The notes below the pieces were generated by a model. It saw nothing but the letters and a program-made list of their open reading frames with translations, did no database searches and had not been told where the DNA came from. A stretch of DNA of 64,000 nucleotides, from NCBI GenBank assembly GCA_904066235.2, contig CAJFCV020000006.1:8060001-8124000 (forward strand), given 5' to 3'. The position numbers were made by a program, and so were the translations under genes. The DNA is from Bursaphelenchus xylophilus. Lineage: Eukaryota; Nematoda; Chromadorea; Rhabditida; Aphelenchoididae. Shown in pieces: positions 26,928 to 42,100 of the stretch; position 1 is the stretch's first letter, and each line of letters opens with the position of its first letter.

Positions 26928-29900
26928 ATGAAAGCGAACCGAATGCTGGTGACTCAAGAGACAGAAATCGAGATCTGTCAGCGTTTTGTGAAGCTGTCCT
27001 GCGAGAAGATGATGCAATCGCGGGGCACGGGCAAGTTGCGTCGCAACCTTCTCATTCTACGTTTGTTGCGCAAGGCCAGACAGGACATGCACAGGTCAGT
27101 AGAGTTCTCTTACTTTTAATACAAGTTTTTTCAAAATTTCTGAATCAAAAATCGCCCGGTTACCGTAAACAAACCCATAAGATACGAGTGAATTCTGCGA
27201 GTTCACCAAAACATTTGGCTTTTCTTCCGTTCCATTCTCATGCGCTTTAGCGCCTCTTTTTTTACCACCCCGAGTGACATAAGCGCTCTTGTGTCATCGG
27301 CCATCTGCCCTGATCTCTGACCGCTTATTAATCCGAAAACGAAACAAGAGAAGTTGCGGCTTAATTCGATCCGCTTAGCCCTTCAAATTAGCACATTCGC
27401 ACTTTTCCGTCATGCTGATTGGGGTTTTGTGACAGCTCGTTTTGCAACCAATACGTACCGGACCCGTACAATTACTATTAATCCCACTTTCCGGGCTAAT
27501 TAAAACTTGGCCTATACTTTTATAACAAGACTTTATAAAAAAGAAAGTCTAGCCTAGTCGGTCCGAGTTTTTCAGACGCTAATTAATTGCACTCTCTCTC
27601 TCGCTTTTCTTCTTCCCCTGAGGCAGCGATATGTTCCTTTAATTATCAGTCAGAATTTGCTGTTTTCTGGCCGTTTCATTTGCACACGCCAGTCCGCAAG
27701 GTCAGAGGCCAATTTTTCATCCGCGAATTTACATAGACCTATGACATCGACACGCCAAAGAAGGCCAATTTACACTCATTTATGGGGCATTTATGTGTAG
27801 GTTTTCATAACGGCCGAAGTCCAAAGGCCAGAGGCATTCCGCGCTTTTTGCATCCAAACCCTTAGAGCCCGCAGGGTCCAAATTAGTTCCGCGTTTTGCG
27901 GCCGCCTTTTCCCCTCTCGTATTTTATTCTCCACACAATACATGACTGATAAGCACCCCGTCGTTGATAATTGCAGGTGGTAGTGGAAGGCGCGGGGCGC
28001 CCAAAACAATCACAAGATGTTAATAAGACGCTGTTTTGGCTGCCTGCAGGCCGCAAAAGAAGGCGATTATGTTTTTGTCGATAATTTTTCAAGATTTTTG
28101 TTTACGCTCCTCTTCAGCAGCTTTATCGCCTGTTGCCCCCACAAATGGGAAATTGGCTTTTTTCGATACTCAGGGGGAATCTCTGTAGCCGGCAATGATC
28201 ACGATAAGACGGTCCCGGGAGAGCACTCAGATCTGGCCCGAAGATTGCGAACCTTTAATCTGCGAAGCCAAAAAATTGTTGGATTTGGGGGAAAGGGGAT
28301 CCGCCAATACTTTCAAATTAAGGGCCTAATCCATCCATCGAGAAACTTTCGCTTTCCCTTCATTTTTTGTCATTTCTCGAGTTGTTCCGACAAGAATTCC
28401 GGTCCCTTGAAACGAGCCGCAGAAGGCTCCGCAAAGAGTGCGGCTTTAAGACGGAAAATATTATAGAGAGGGGGGCGAGGGACCAGGCCCGTTCAAGAGC
28501 CTCCTAAGACCAAAGACTCTGCGGCGGATTAAAAGTTTTTTTTCATGCCGCGAAGATGTATTAATTCATGATTCTTTGCCCTCCCTTCTTGCCGCCGTCT
28601 TAAGCCAATCCAAAAATGCGACAGTCCAGTCCAAACAGATTCCAAAAAACGTTGGAAACACCGACTTGCTGGCGGAGATTAGGGCACATCCATCATTTTT
28701 ACATCCAAGAGTGCAAATCAATAGTCGGGAAAGTCTTGGGGAAAGCGCGTCTCAAATAGCATTTGTACACGGAAAATGATTTGGGGCCTGAAAAACGAAA
28801 CCGTTTCCTTCGAAGTTTTTTGTGAGAAAACTTCAGATTCGACCTGGCTGATCTCCCCTCTCCACTTCGTAATGAATTGGACCCCCATTATGACGACACA
28901 AGTTAAAAGTGCATCTTCGAAAACATTTCAAAAACACTAGACACACAGTGATATGAATAGCACTTGAAAGTCAGTTTGATCCGCAGAAAAAACAATTCTC
29001 GGCCACCGGACAATTAGGGAAGATAATTAGTGCCCAACTTGTTTGCTCAATCCCCCATTCTCCGAGCCCATAATCTCTTGCACTTTCGGCGAACGGGTCA
29101 ACGAACTCTCCCAATCTCGGACTCTAATTATGTTCTGTTTTTTCGCCCTTAATGAACAAGGTCGCAGAGACAAAAGCGATCTCGTTTTACATTCGCGGAT
29201 GGCTGGACATCAGTACCTTTAGCCCCTTGCCGGCCTTATGTCAGCACCATCTGTTTTTTCGTTGCAAGATGGATCGGCTAATCATAAACTCTTTTCCGAA
29301 AAGTATTGGTCTTGTCATTGCAAGGCTGCTTGCAGCAGCAGTGTTAGTAGTATTGGTAGAATCGCCGCTGGTGTCACATAATCCGAGGACATCTCCGCAA
29401 TGCAGGGTTTTATTGGATTTCGGCGGACTGATTGATTGACGGACACAAAATCTCCTAATGAGGCTGATGCAATCAGAGCGCGGACAAAAGAAATAAAAAC
29501 GAAAATTGGAGGGGCCTGGGCCTTCCGAAACACCCAGAGATCGTTTCCAGACACGAAATAAACCGGGGTCGGGTGCACCCAAAGGGGAAGGGGACACGGC
29601 AGGTGAGCTCTAGAAGACGGGAACATCACGAGATTAGGAGTTCGGGGATAGGGTTTCGTCCTGACCTTTGTTCCAGCAATATGTAATAACATCTGTCCGT
29701 TAGGAGACCCATAAACCGTGTTGTTCAAGTCCCTTTGTTAATCTCACAAAGGGTCAAGAGCGTGCCAAAAATCAACTCTCGAGCATATGGGGTGCTGCTC
29801 AAGTGTTCGGTTGCTGATTATCCCGAACCACCTGCGCACTTAATTCTGCGCCATTCTTTTAACTTTTTCGGGGTTTTCTGGACAACCAAAGAGAGAGTGT

Positions 29901-31408
29901 GCGGAGAAAAAAGAGTGCGCAGACGAGCAGAGGGGTGGCCGGAAGAAAGTGCTGGGAATTTCGTGGACTTTGTTACTGCTTTGTTTCTCTTTCCAGGCCC
30001 CAAAAAGAGATGAGGGAGCCGGGCGTTTGATTAGATTCCGATTTTTGCATAGAGCAGTTTGTAAGCGCGGGGCAGGTGGCTGCAGCGAAGATTAACGACT
30101 TTTGTGTTTACGCAGTTGCCCCGTCGGCTGACGGATTTGTTTATTTTTTGTGGCAATTCCTTTTTTAATTTGTGCAAAAAACGCTATGTCTTCAGAGATT
30201 CTCGAGGTCTCGGAATAAGGGAGGGGGACTGGAATGGGGGCGAGGCGCAGCGGGAGACATCTTCCCTCTTAAAAAAGGACCTTTTCGAGACACCGCAGCA
30301 TTAACAGCCAATTACCCTTGGTGGAAAAACAAGTTTCAGAAGATCGTTTCAGCCTTTAAAGTCCCTTCCCTTCTCCGTCTTACCTGTGGGATGCCTTAAT
30401 GTCTGTGCGCAAAAGTGCAGGAGGAAAAGGCTGGAACAGCAAAAAATACATAAAAAACAGAATTTATCAGACAAAAACATGGGCATGATACCTTGGGATG
30501 GGGCTCGCAAAACGAGACCGACAGAGACATCGGCGAAAGAAAAGCATTGATTATTCATCAAACACGAATTGAAAATGCAAAATTAATCATAAATTAAGAC
30601 ATCAGACACCAATAACCTTCACCTTTTCAGAGTCCCCTACGAATGTGCCGAGCTTATCCAACAAACTGGCTCCGGCGCCAAAAGTCCCCTGGCATCCGAT
30701 CTCTTGCTGGATGACGAAGTCGACACCGGCTCCTTGTCTCCAGAATCCTCTCTGTGGCGTTGGAAAGACCGGCGATCGTTGAATTTGGATGAGAGCAACA
30801 TGGACTGCTCTGGCCCCGAAGATCGCTACGAAGCGCCTCGATCTCGCGAACCCACCATGACCGTGGTGTTCGACGCTGATGCCGAAGAGGAGCAGAAGAA
30901 CTGCGCGGCTCTGCTGAACACGGATCTCGACCCAGACTTTGATGATTTCGGAAATCGGCAAGAACTTTCCGACCAACTCACTGGAAAACTCTTATCTCGG
31001 ATCCGTTCTCGAGATGAGGAGGTCGAAGAGGAAGACGATCAGCCTCCGGCCATCTTTCAATGCGATCTGAAGGCCGAATTCTACAGCAGTTCGGAGCCAT
31101 CGAAAGTCGAGTTCCATGGGACAGACGAGGATGCGGTGGTCCCCAAGGAGATCAACGATCTTCCTTATGACAGCGAGGACGAGGGAAATGAGGAGGACGA
31201 GTTCACCGACTCCGAATTCGACGATGAAGGAGGACTGCTGGACGGTCGATCCGACGAGAAGCGTCGTCTACGGAAGCGGAAGCCGCACCGTTCGGGCAGC
31301 GGTCGTTCCGAGAAGCGGGCCAAGGACGCGGACGCGGACTCCGGTGTGGATGTGGACGGCGTCGTCCTGAACGGCATAATCGACGAGCAATGCGTGCCCT
31401 CGCTTTAA
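26928..31408 (+). CDS. IER-family (immediate-early response 2/5-like) nuclear protein, 314 aa
   Basis: Two exons, 26928-27094 and 30631-31408, join in phase (945 nt) across a 3536-nt intron with a GTCAGT donor and TTTTCAG acceptor. Residues ~10-55 match the IER N-terminal domain: a helix with the order QR..KLS..KM..SR, then LRRNLL, then RKAR. That spacing is characteristic of vertebrate IER2 and IER5. The rest is acidic (Asp/Glu runs around 170-260) and ends in a basic, nuclear-localisation-like block of Lys/Arg near residues 265-295 and a short hydrophobic tail. IER proteins are nuclear regulators, some linked to protein phosphatase 2A and stress responses; whether that applies here is inference. 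It is the only gene I can support between 7.2 and 46.3 kb. Exon 2 is GC-richer than the flanks. The ATG follows an A-rich CACAACG context. The main alternative is an unrelated nematode-specific nuclear protein with a chance N-terminal resemblance. Confidence 0.7.
27095..30630 (+). other. Large intron of the IER-like gene
   Basis: The 3.5-kb intron is about 50-100 times longer than most introns in this window. I see no transposon ends, nested gene or coherent exon in it. A 149-codon plus-strand frame at 28017-28466 and a 137-codon minus-strand frame at 29315-29728 are unrecognised. Its length and the lack of repeats make it a candidate site for regulatory elements. Confidence 0.5.
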
Positions 31409-32900
31409 GCGTCTGCATTCCGCCGCCTACTGTAACTTAATCGCCTAAATTATTCTGGTCATTTGTTCTCCGGTCCAGGCCCCTCATCTCTCAGCTGAAT
31501 GATCTGCCGGTCCAGCTCGGGCCACCTCTTCGAAGAGCTTCCTTGGTCTCTGTTCCCCTCCGGCTTTTTTTCTTTAAATCTCTGTGCGCCTTCCTCTCTT
31601 CTGGTAACCTCTCTCAAGTAGAATTGTTCTCAAAAACCCAAAAAAATATTATCCATCCGTTTTTATCAGCAGATCGTGAGCTTCGATTGTCGGCCAAAAA
31701 CTGTCCGAATGGGTGATTACTCGATATTATTCTTGGTTGCTCCAACTTTTGGTACGTCTAGGTAATAGCGGGCAGCCCTCGGACAGATCTCTTGGTTCCT
31801 CGCTCAAATCGGCGATCTCGCACTTGTTGGTCTTGTTTGTTACAGCTTTTTAAGAGTACTACTCCATCCTTTTTTATATTGTTTTACTTTTAATCCGATC
31901 CGGGTAATTCGCCGAATTTCCAAAATCCGACTCTTTGTTCGCACCGTAGTCAGCCGCCTTCAGAATAGTTTGGAAAAGCGTTGGTTTTTGTTGTAATTCG
32001 CGTCTCATAGGTAAGCTTTACAATCCTCCAGTTACACCAATCATCTCTCGATTCTCCGATTACTTGTATCCGACCCGGACGCTGATCTTTTTTTTTAATT
32101 TTTCATTTCCCGAGACCTAAACGAGTGTAAGTGCCAAAAAAAACTCTCCGGGATTCCGCACTTGGAGCTCCGTTCCGCCCTCAGGTTATCAACATTTTCT
32201 ACGGCTTTTCATCGGTTGATATTCCTCGGTTTTTTCAATAGTTTTCCCACCGATTCTCTTATTCCGAAAGCACGAGGGCGTTCTGGTGTGAAACTCTACC
32301 TAAATGCCCTCCGGCAATCACTTCGGATTTAGCTAAAATGCCTGGTTTATGCGCAAACAAAAGCATCAAAACCCCATTGCTGGTCGTTTACTGGTCTTAA
32401 TAAGTGTTTTTATGGATTAAGCGGGCTTTATCGTATCTTAACCATCTCTATCACTCAATCCCACCCGGCGATGGCCACGGTTTCCGTTGTTCTTCCGAAT
32501 CTTGATCGCTTAGCGTCTTCGCGCGAATCCACGATCCTTGGGTGTCGTGGGGATGTCGGAGGTCATTGCTGTTTCGGTGACCTCTGGGTCCTCACGGGCA
32601 CCCTGGTCTCTCCCCGATTCCGTTCCCACCTACCTCGGCCCCATTTTCCACTGATTATCACGGTTCTGATTGCTGTGGGACAGCCGGAACATACCCGTTT
32701 ATTTAGTGATAGTTTCCTGCCTCAAAATCGAAAAATCTAAAAATAATGTTTTGAATTTCTTTTCCGCCCTCCTCCGAGACCACACTCTCTCGCCCGACCC
32801 CCCTTTATCCGAATCGCCCCGGGTTTCCCACAATAAAAAAGAAAGAAATCTTACAACACACAGTAGTTTTAACGTAGTAGCTAGGGTATCTGTTGTTCTC

Positions 32901-32918
32901 TAATATTAATTAATATTA
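32901..32918. repeat. Perfect 18-bp AT palindrome
   Basis: TAATATTAATTAATATTA reads the same on both strands. It contains ATTA/TAAT homeodomain-type cores. AT palindromes of this size can arise by chance in AT-rich DNA, so a function is not shown. Confidence 0.6.
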
Positions 32919-35900
32919 TTTCTCTTGGCTGTTTTCTTAAAGAAAATCCGCGAACAGAAAAACGTGTATACGGTATTCAACAAGGTGATTTCGTTTTCTT
33001 TTCCTCCATCATCTCTTAACAGTTGGTCTGATCTGTGCATTTGGCTGGGTCTTTTCTCCCTATCCGACGCTAATTCCCTCGATTGTTGTCAGCATAGTTG
33101 GATATTGTACTTGAGTCAGCACGAGCGTTGAATAAACCAAAATCCTCAATTTAATCTATGAAATCAATTGTTTTTTTTCTCTCCGACCCATTACACTTGT
33201 ACGCTGCGTACTGTGAATGCCTGATCTTGAATTGTAATCCTTCTTTTCTCCAATTGCAACTTTGTTGTTATTTTAGTTTTTTTCGAACGAGAAATGAACG
33301 CTGAATAAACAGTCGAGTCTCACATAGCGGTCGATGGATTTATGACTCTGGGAAGGGGGGAAAGAAGAAGGGATTAACCGCGAATAAATCGATCAGCTGT
33401 TTGTGGATTAGCCGATTTGATTAAATATTAAAAGATGGGCTGGATATTGGGAAAGGGGATTTGCGGAATACGAAAACGGAAAAGTGGCCAAGGAACGATT
33501 ACTATTCGCCTACTGTATTCGAGGGTACACTGGCAATAGTCACGTATCCATAATATACGGCTATACGAAGTAAGACCATATATTATTCATTCGGATTGCA
33601 CAGTTAATTACACATGAAGGAAAGCGATGACGATCCGAATGGGATGCTTGGCCATGAAAAGAATATTTTTTTCCATTTATTCAATTCAACTACCTCACAA
33701 AACACTCTTTTCAGATTCCAATTTCGAAAAAATAAAATTTCTTGATTGTTATGCAGTTCTTTTATATAAAATATCCTTAAATGGAGCATTCTTGAACGGT
33801 TCTCTGTGCTCTCTGCATGATTTGTGATCTTTTGCACTTTTGAATTCTCCACATTCAAATTTTGCTTGATTTAAATGGCAAGTTTATATAACTTTTTACT
33901 CGAATGACGGGCGTTTGTGTGTGTAAATAGAATAATTACAACTATTTCCGCGAATATTCGGGGGTATTCAGCCCCGTAATTACCTTTTTATGGTGTTTTT
34001 TCTAACAAAAAACTCTCTTTTCGACAGGGCAATTACGTGGAATTCTCGTCTATATTTGTACATGTTTGCATATGTGATAATTAAATTTATTTTATTCCCA
34101 TTTCAATGGTTTTTGATTCACAAATTTTGTAAATTTGCAAAGAGAACAGGTGATAATGGGGGTGATTATCATGGATGATAAGGCGAGGAATGGACGTTGT
34201 TGGTGTTTATGAGGGTGTTAAGGATCAAGTGTTTGCATAGTTAAGTCTTCTTTATGTGGAAATTTAATGATAATGGTTTCAAATTTGAATATTTTTGTGC
34301 TCTCAAAGTAATAATACGAAGGTTACAAACAAGCCTTGCAAGCAACATGGACATTCAGGAGTCCGAGCACATGTCATTCGATCAACTTTTTGCATTTCTT
34401 TCATAACAAAACGCCCTCTGACCGTATTCCCCGCTTGCCCATGCCCCTTCAGTCTCTCCATGGTCGGCTATTTTTTGACATTACTTTTTTGACGGAGATT
34501 GTGTGAGAAAAATGTATTTTTTTGGAAACTTGAGCCTCGGAACGACCAAAGGTCGGCCTAATCCCCCCGAACGTCAATCCCCCTCTCTCTTATGAACATA
34601 AACAAGAACATAAAAAATGGGATCCAAAAGTGGTAGCAGCGGGGGAAAGCCCCAAATTTCCCTATTGTTTGTCCTCCCTTTTCCTCCTGCCCTCCCTCTT
34701 CTGGCGCCCACGATCTCTTCCACTTTTCTGTCCCTTTTCTTTGATCCAATAAGTACCGTTTATCCACTTAAGCCGCCATAAGAAAAAACTTTGGGCTTTG
34801 GGTAAAGAAAAGAAGTTATGGCCTCGAATTACAAGAACAAAAGATCAACCGAGTCAACAAACGCGACCCATAGTTTGCGATTGTAATAAATAGTAGTGAC
34901 ATACAATACCCGGGCACACAATCCAGATGTACAAGGGCTGTCAGTTTTCCCAATCTCGAAAAATTGGAATTGTAAATAAATACCGTGCGCTGTGTACCCC
35001 GCTGTTGGAGTGGCTATTCTGATCTCGAGTGGGGGGCTCGAGATTATTGTTTTCGGATGTCTGCACGTATTTTATGACACACGGAGATCTGCTGTGCATG
35101 GAAAGGGATTATAATGACAAGAGTACAATGAACAGATTAGGGAGACTTTAAAATTCATGAGAGTACAAAGTCAAGGGGTTTACTTTCAACTCTAAAAGTT
35201 TCACATTTTTTACAATTCACAATTCCCCAAGCCCCCGGGGATTTGTATTCTCGGGCCGTGTGTGTATTACACACGAGAGCTCAAAAAGTCTAAGTTGGGA
35301 CAAAGGAAATATTATACTTGCCATTCGAATGTTGCCTTAATTCATACCTTTCTTAGAGGGCATGAATTGCGTAATTAAGATTCTATGTACAACTCAATCC
35401 AAATAATGTACATTAAGCATGGAGATCAATTTTAAAACACGCTACTAACAGTAAGATGCATTCAAAAATAGCCAAAAAATATATGAATTGATCCAAAAGT
35501 CTATATGTTTGGAGTAAATTCTATACGACTTGGATTACAAAACAGTCCTACTTCTATCTCCCAGGCTCGACCTGTAATGTTTAGGCCAAGTTCGTACCCT
35601 TATTCCCCCCAGGGCATCTCCAATTGTTGATTGTTTACCTTCAAATCTTATCTTTTGTTATTCCCATGTCCATTCCCTCTTTTGGTATGTCCTCTCGTAT
35701 GCCAATCATTTCCGTTTAATCGCCTAATCTTTGATATCTCCGAATGAATGACAACTGATTAAAGGGATAAAACGGTCCAAAACACCGACCTTTAGTCCAA
35801 TTGGGCCATCGGGGGGTTTCCGTCATGCAAATACTCAGATTAACGTGTGTACGAGGGGATTAGAGGTGATTTCAGGGTCGAAATACTCAGGATTGTTATG

Positions 35901-36155
35901 TTGCCATCGTTATATTTAACTTGTTTGTAATTACATGCAGGCCGATTACAGGGTAGTCGTTTCAAAAACGACCTTCAAAGTGCAAAGAGCGCAAGTATTC
36001 AGCGATGTAAGTACAAAAGACATCGCATTTTCAGATTCCTTGCACATTATACGTATAAATTGTACTTTGCGACGAAAATAATCGCTGTTTACTATCGGAT
36101 ATCTTGGTATCTCCTAATCCCGTACATCCCAAACCATTCTTCTAACTTCGTGTCC

Positions 36156-39100
36156 CCCTCAGGGCATTTAATCCGAGGCGATTAAAGGGAAGAAAAGACG
36201 ATTCCATCTACATTTACATAAATAAGGTTTCCGACAGACGGATCACAATTAACTCGAGATTACCGGCAAAAAGACCAAGTTTTTAGTTGACGTTGGAACG
36301 GATGCAGAGCACAACATACGAAGCAGAGATTCTTCGCATCCATCCTTCAACATCTACATTTACACACAAGCCTCTTAACTATAAGATCTTTACTCTTGCA
36401 GCTGCATTAAATAATTAATTGACCCCTCGAATCTACACATTTCACAACGTCCAAGCCTATATCGAGTATATTACAATTACATATTCGATGAGAGGGTGAA
36501 AAAGTCGATGAATAATTTAATGCCTGCGGCCGGACTCAAGATAAAACGCGTCCAAACGACAATTTTTTGGAATAAAAGGACTTGAGATTAATGGAAAAGG
36601 AGAGGATCGAGGGAGTGATGGGTGCTCAAGGACACAAGAACTCGCACGTTCTTGTTTACGGAGGTGATTTTAAGGGCATCAACCAAAAATAGATTTAAAG
36701 TTGTGTAATATCTGCAAATTCCTAATCTCATTTTGAAAGAAATTTAATCTAGGACTAGCAGAGAGTATGAGGTCAAATCTGGAGAGCTAAATCGGTGCAG
36801 AATTCTTCTCGAAATTTGAATATCCGAATCAAAAACGTTTGAAAACTTTCGAAATCCGTGTGTAATTCGGAAAGTCTTAATCTCTTTTCAAAAGAAGTGT
36901 AATATAATAGTTGTAAAGAGCATAAACATCGAGCTCAAAGACTAAATCGATCCAAGATGACCTCAAGGTTTGAATATCCTTAATTAATACTCGAAAAAAT
37001 CCCGCCTGCTCTTTGCTCTTGGATTTGTTTCCCCTCAGGCATTGTCCCCCTCCACCCCGTCCCCCATTTATGAATCAGATCAGATCGTTGTAAACATCTC
37101 AAACATAAATTATTTCTTTGAATCCAAGATTTGAAAACGTTGAAAACATTCGTAAGGCCGTCGAGAGAGCGCGTGCAGCGCGGGGAGGGCAGAGAAAGAG
37201 GGAACGGAGAGTCCCGACCGTCGAAGTTGTTTTTTCGAACAGCAAAAACACATTTCAGAAACGTGCAAAATATTTGAATTCGAGATTTAGTTTTCGAAAA
37301 TAGACGGATGACGTCATCCCTTAATGGAATCGGTCTGAATGATCGGGAATGGCGCGAAAACAAGACTTCCAGGACACTTTTTCACTTGTTGAATGTATTG
37401 GTAGGCCTAAAAAATAACAGAAAAAATTTGAACTTTTATCAGAAACAAAGATTTTTGTCAAAAATTTGGAATATACGATTTGCCGATCAAAATGTAGATT
37501 AAGAATTTTCAAATTTTAGTGAGATAATGTGAACTCTGTAGACCCTCGAAAAGGGTTTCCAAAACGTCCTTTATTCAATTTATAAGACCCTAATCTTAAT
37601 CCAAAACTCAATCATGGAGAATATTCTAATGTACTTTTGTCCAAAAATATCCATTATAAATGACAATGAAACGATGCTCTGATTAATTTTAAATCTGCTT
37701 ACACTTTTTTTCATTCTTCACAAGATTTAGAAGCAAAATTTTCAACAAATCTGTCATGATGACGACTTTTTTTCGGACTCGGAACCTTGTTTTGGACTCC
37801 CAAAAGGACACAAAAAGCCCTCAGGCATACCAAACAATTTTTATTTTTAAAATGTTCCAAACAAATCTTTCGAGGACACAATGGCCACGAATTTCCGGCC
37901 AAATGAATTCTAAAGAGGTTTGTTTACAACTTTTGTCCAATTTCCAAGCCCAAACCCCTGGAAAGTGTCCGCGCTTGAGCGGAACCGACGAGATCCGTAT
38001 TTTAGAGACAATGAAAATATAAAACTTTGCACTTTTTTCCGATTCAAAGTTTATTAATACAATTTTTCCAATAAAAATGAAATAAATGTTTAATTTCCAG
38101 GTGCAATTTAAATCTATTCCCACTGCAGGAGGGTTACAATTACAATCAAAACTACAATTGTTCCCTACAAAGTGGCCAAAGGGTACAATTTGCAATAAAT
38201 TATAATCTAAAAAGGACTAAAAGTTTGTCTGATTACGATTACAATACAACTGTTGTCGCAAAAAAGTTTTACACTTTCGAATGTAAAATTTACTTTCGAA
38301 TCACTAGTAATAGCACCAGCCTCAGTAATTTGATTTAAAGTTCACTCTTCGCATCGATTTTTGCAATTTAATTTGGGTCCTGCCAAAGCCGCTACTATAC
38401 TATCAAAAAAGTCGTAACCTTCTTTGTATAAGTGCATCTTTACATTGTAATTTTCATGAATAGCAGGGCTTAAGATGGGATTGGAGTTTTTTTCAACTTG
38501 TCCGATTTAAAGGGCAAACGTCTTGGCCGAATTTGAATACGTAACTTAAAAGGTCTGTTGTATTTCCTGGGGTTTTCTGTGGTTTAGGCTGAGAAGTCGC
38601 CAACTTCTATAGCTAATCTTCTTTAAGTGTATTTATATTCTTTGGAGAATGATAAATGTCATCCATAGTCATCCAGTGTAATTTTTATAGTCATCTGAAT
38701 GTCGTAAAGTACCCTATTCTTATAGACCCAGCGCCTCCAATTCGAACCCCGCTTCGTAAATTGTCCCATAAAAAGCGGCACAACCCCAAATTAGGTATTG
38801 GCATCAGCGGGTGATCGGCGTAAATCCAGTGTAATTAAGCGTCGTATCTTTTATTGCGAACAATCGTATCAGATTTTATGTGTGAATAATTAATGGTTAG
38901 ACTACTGGGACTGGGAGGACAATCCGAAATACGATACCAACAGACATATGATGGGAAAATTTGGGGGTAAAACAAAACAAAAACTGGGATACGGTAGCTA
39001 CAGTAACCCAATTTGTTTCAACAAAATGTGTTAAAATTTAGTCGTCAAGTCTTAGTCTTCTATGTTTAGCTGTTTGCAAAAGGGATGGCGTGTTCAATTT

Positions 39101-42100
39101 TTCGCTTTTTCTAGACTGCTTTAGGGTACCAACAATCACAGTTTGGCCCCAATGTCGACCATAACCTGAACCCTTGTTTATAAACTTGTATACAATGTCC
39201 AGCCTGACGTCATGTGTTCTCTCGGCCTTCGCTCTTCAACCGCGTTGCAACGACCTCGACGGTCGTTATAACAATCGCTAGAGCGCTGAAAAAACTACAA
39301 AATCCGGTCGAGTTCTTTGTTTTTTGTTCAGGACGGAGTTATTGTTTTGGGACTGTTCAAACAAAGGAAATCCCATCTTCGCTCTCCCTGCCCCTTCCCC
39401 GGCCCCTTTTCAACTCAATTTCAGCGTCGCCGGTGGTCCCTTTTTTCTCAAATAAATACTTTTTATGAACAAAATATTTGAACAATTTTCCAGAGGATAT
39501 ACCAATACAAATATACCCAGCGAATCCGAAGTCGGGGGATCAGAGACTGCCGGAGATGTCTGGCTGGGCCTAAAACAAGGTGCAGCGATTCAGAGAGGGA
39601 CTAATGAACACTTGGACCGCATAGAAAAGAGGCCAAGAGACATCAAGATGTTGTGGATGACACTTACACTTTCAGATTAAAATTACATTCCTGGAAATAG
39701 GCCAAAGAAGAGAATTCGAGGCCAGACAAATTATCATAAAAAAAGAAGTGCATATCCGATGTAAAGACTTCACTATTCAGACGTTGAGCAAACATAAAAT
39801 GGAAGACATTACACGTCATTTGAGGAAATGCCGGAGGACACGCCAAATTGAAGCGGGATCAAATATTTAAATAAATTTTATTCTACATCAAAAGTATCAT
39901 GAAAAATTCAAAAATATAATATCTTGAATCAATCGAAATCCCACTAGTTTAGTCATCAAAAGCTTTATGAAGCCTGGGGTCGGTTTTTGTTTATAAAGTT
40001 TTTGAAAAAAAACACTTTTAGACATTTGAAGTTTTGAATTATTATTAGAAAAGGGTCAAAATTAGCAGAATTTGCACAGGTTTTATTAATTTTCTTTTCG
40101 AAATTCTCTTCTAATCTCCGTAGAAACAAAGGAAATATTTTAAAAAGCAATAAAACAGCAGTAAAAAGTGGCTTTTCTTAGTAATCGGAATTACAGTACT
40201 CCAACGTGTTTTTGAACTTTAGAAATTTTAGAAACCCTTAATTCTCTTTGTTTAACATTTTAAAAAATTTCAAATTTCAGAATTTCTTCTTTTCGGTCTG
40301 CACAGTGCACAGCGTTCTCCCTTTTTGAAATGCCGGTCTTTACTTTGTAACCTTTCATTTTTATCCCTTTCCCATTACCACAACAAAACCCTTTTTTCCT
40401 ATCACAGTAACTTCCTTTCTTATCTCCCACTTCAATTTTCTATTCGAGTTCCACTTCCTGTTCCCCAACAAAGCCTTTTTTAATAAAGAACCGTGCTTTT
40501 CCTGTGTTAAATCAATTCAAATTTTATGCGTTTTTTGGCCCCATGTGCGCGATCGATCTTGGAAATTTATGGACCGCGAATCTGGGAAAGGCCGGGTATT
40601 TGAATTGGAAATCACCGAAAAACAGAGAAACAAACAGGCATCAGAAACAAAGTTGAGGTCACGACCAATGAAAGCGATTCGATCTCTGTGAACCTAGGTC
40701 AGAGGAAGGGGAATTCAGATCAAAACTGATCAAATATGTAGACGAGGAAAAGGGGAATAACACTGTGCGTAACACTGTTGGAGATTCAGAAGTTTTGTTG
40801 TATATTTATGGAATAAAACTTTTTGAAAATGATCATGCTGAAAAGATGACAAAGCAATTTCGTCAAAAATCAAGATCTCCGTCCAGGCTGAGGTCACAAA
40901 AAGTGTCCCTATGGGATCACATTGGCAGGAAAACAATCAAATGGGTACATATCTCGGCTGTCTGATCGACCCACAAGTTCTCCGAATGACTGAGCAAAGA
41001 ATTGTCCCTGTAGTTAACATTAAATAAGGCTAAGTATGCGTTCATCATTAGTTTGTCAGACTCTTTGACGACAAGATTTTGCCTATTTACAATTTTTTGC
41101 AACAAGATTTAAACATAACTTGCAGAACTGTAATTAAAGATGACTGCTTAAACTCTGGCCTCCATTCTTCTTCTATTTCTTCAAACCCTCAAGTTTTGGT
41201 TTCCTTTTTGCTTTCGATTCTTTCGATTCAATAAGAAAAACTTGTTCTTACATGAACCTTTTGTAAATCAGATCACTTGGTTCAGACAATCATCCCCATT
41301 CCCTCCGACCTCTACCATGAACAATAAGCTCCATTTTCTGTTTACTCCATTCCAAAGTTACAAGAGACAATTCACAGTCAATACAATGAATTCAAAGAAA
41401 TGTCTACTCTTTTCGATAAACAAGATCCAAAAACACTCAAATTAAACCATAAAAAAGGGCTCGTATATTGTTTTCCATGTTCGAATGTCACAAATAAATG
41501 TCAGGTTTATTCGAAAAACAGTAAATACCACTGGAATAAATCAAAAAAGTAATTGGGTGAGCAAAATGGAACTGGGAAACGGGAAATTCAGAGATGTTTT
41601 TGGATCTGAAAAGAGAAAAGATATTCAAATGGAACATAGAGATAAATTACATCAAAAATCAACGAGCAAATCACCTCAACCATCAAAAGTTGTTTAAAAA
41701 TTAAGGTTTATCTTGAAAGCAGAGGCACCCAGAATATTCAACAAGAGAACACACGAAATTCGGAGAGCGGGCAGACGAAAGACATGATTGGCTAGAAATT
41801 AATTTTTTTGTGCAAACACTCCGCTGTAGATGAAACTTTCATGCCAGAATTTTCAAAAGAATATCATATTTTCGTCATCTTTCGACCTGAGAACCTTGGT
41901 CAAGGTCTGAGCATCGCACTTCCACCATTTCATCTTTAATTTGTTGACCAGCGAAGGTTTAGAATAAAGAAATTCAAATATTTCAATGTCACCAATTCCA
42001 TAACAGTAATAATTCGTGTTTTTGTTTTCGCATTTCCCCTCTAAAATTATCTAAAATTGATGAAAATCTTGTTTGAAATGTAATTTTTGACCTCCAGACA

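Noticed and set aside
38735..38760. tRNA-like B-box word (GGTTCGAATT on the minus strand)
   Set aside because: The flanking bases do not form a T-stem and no A-box or acceptor stem fits; I found no tRNA, rRNA, spliced-leader RNA or CRISPR array.
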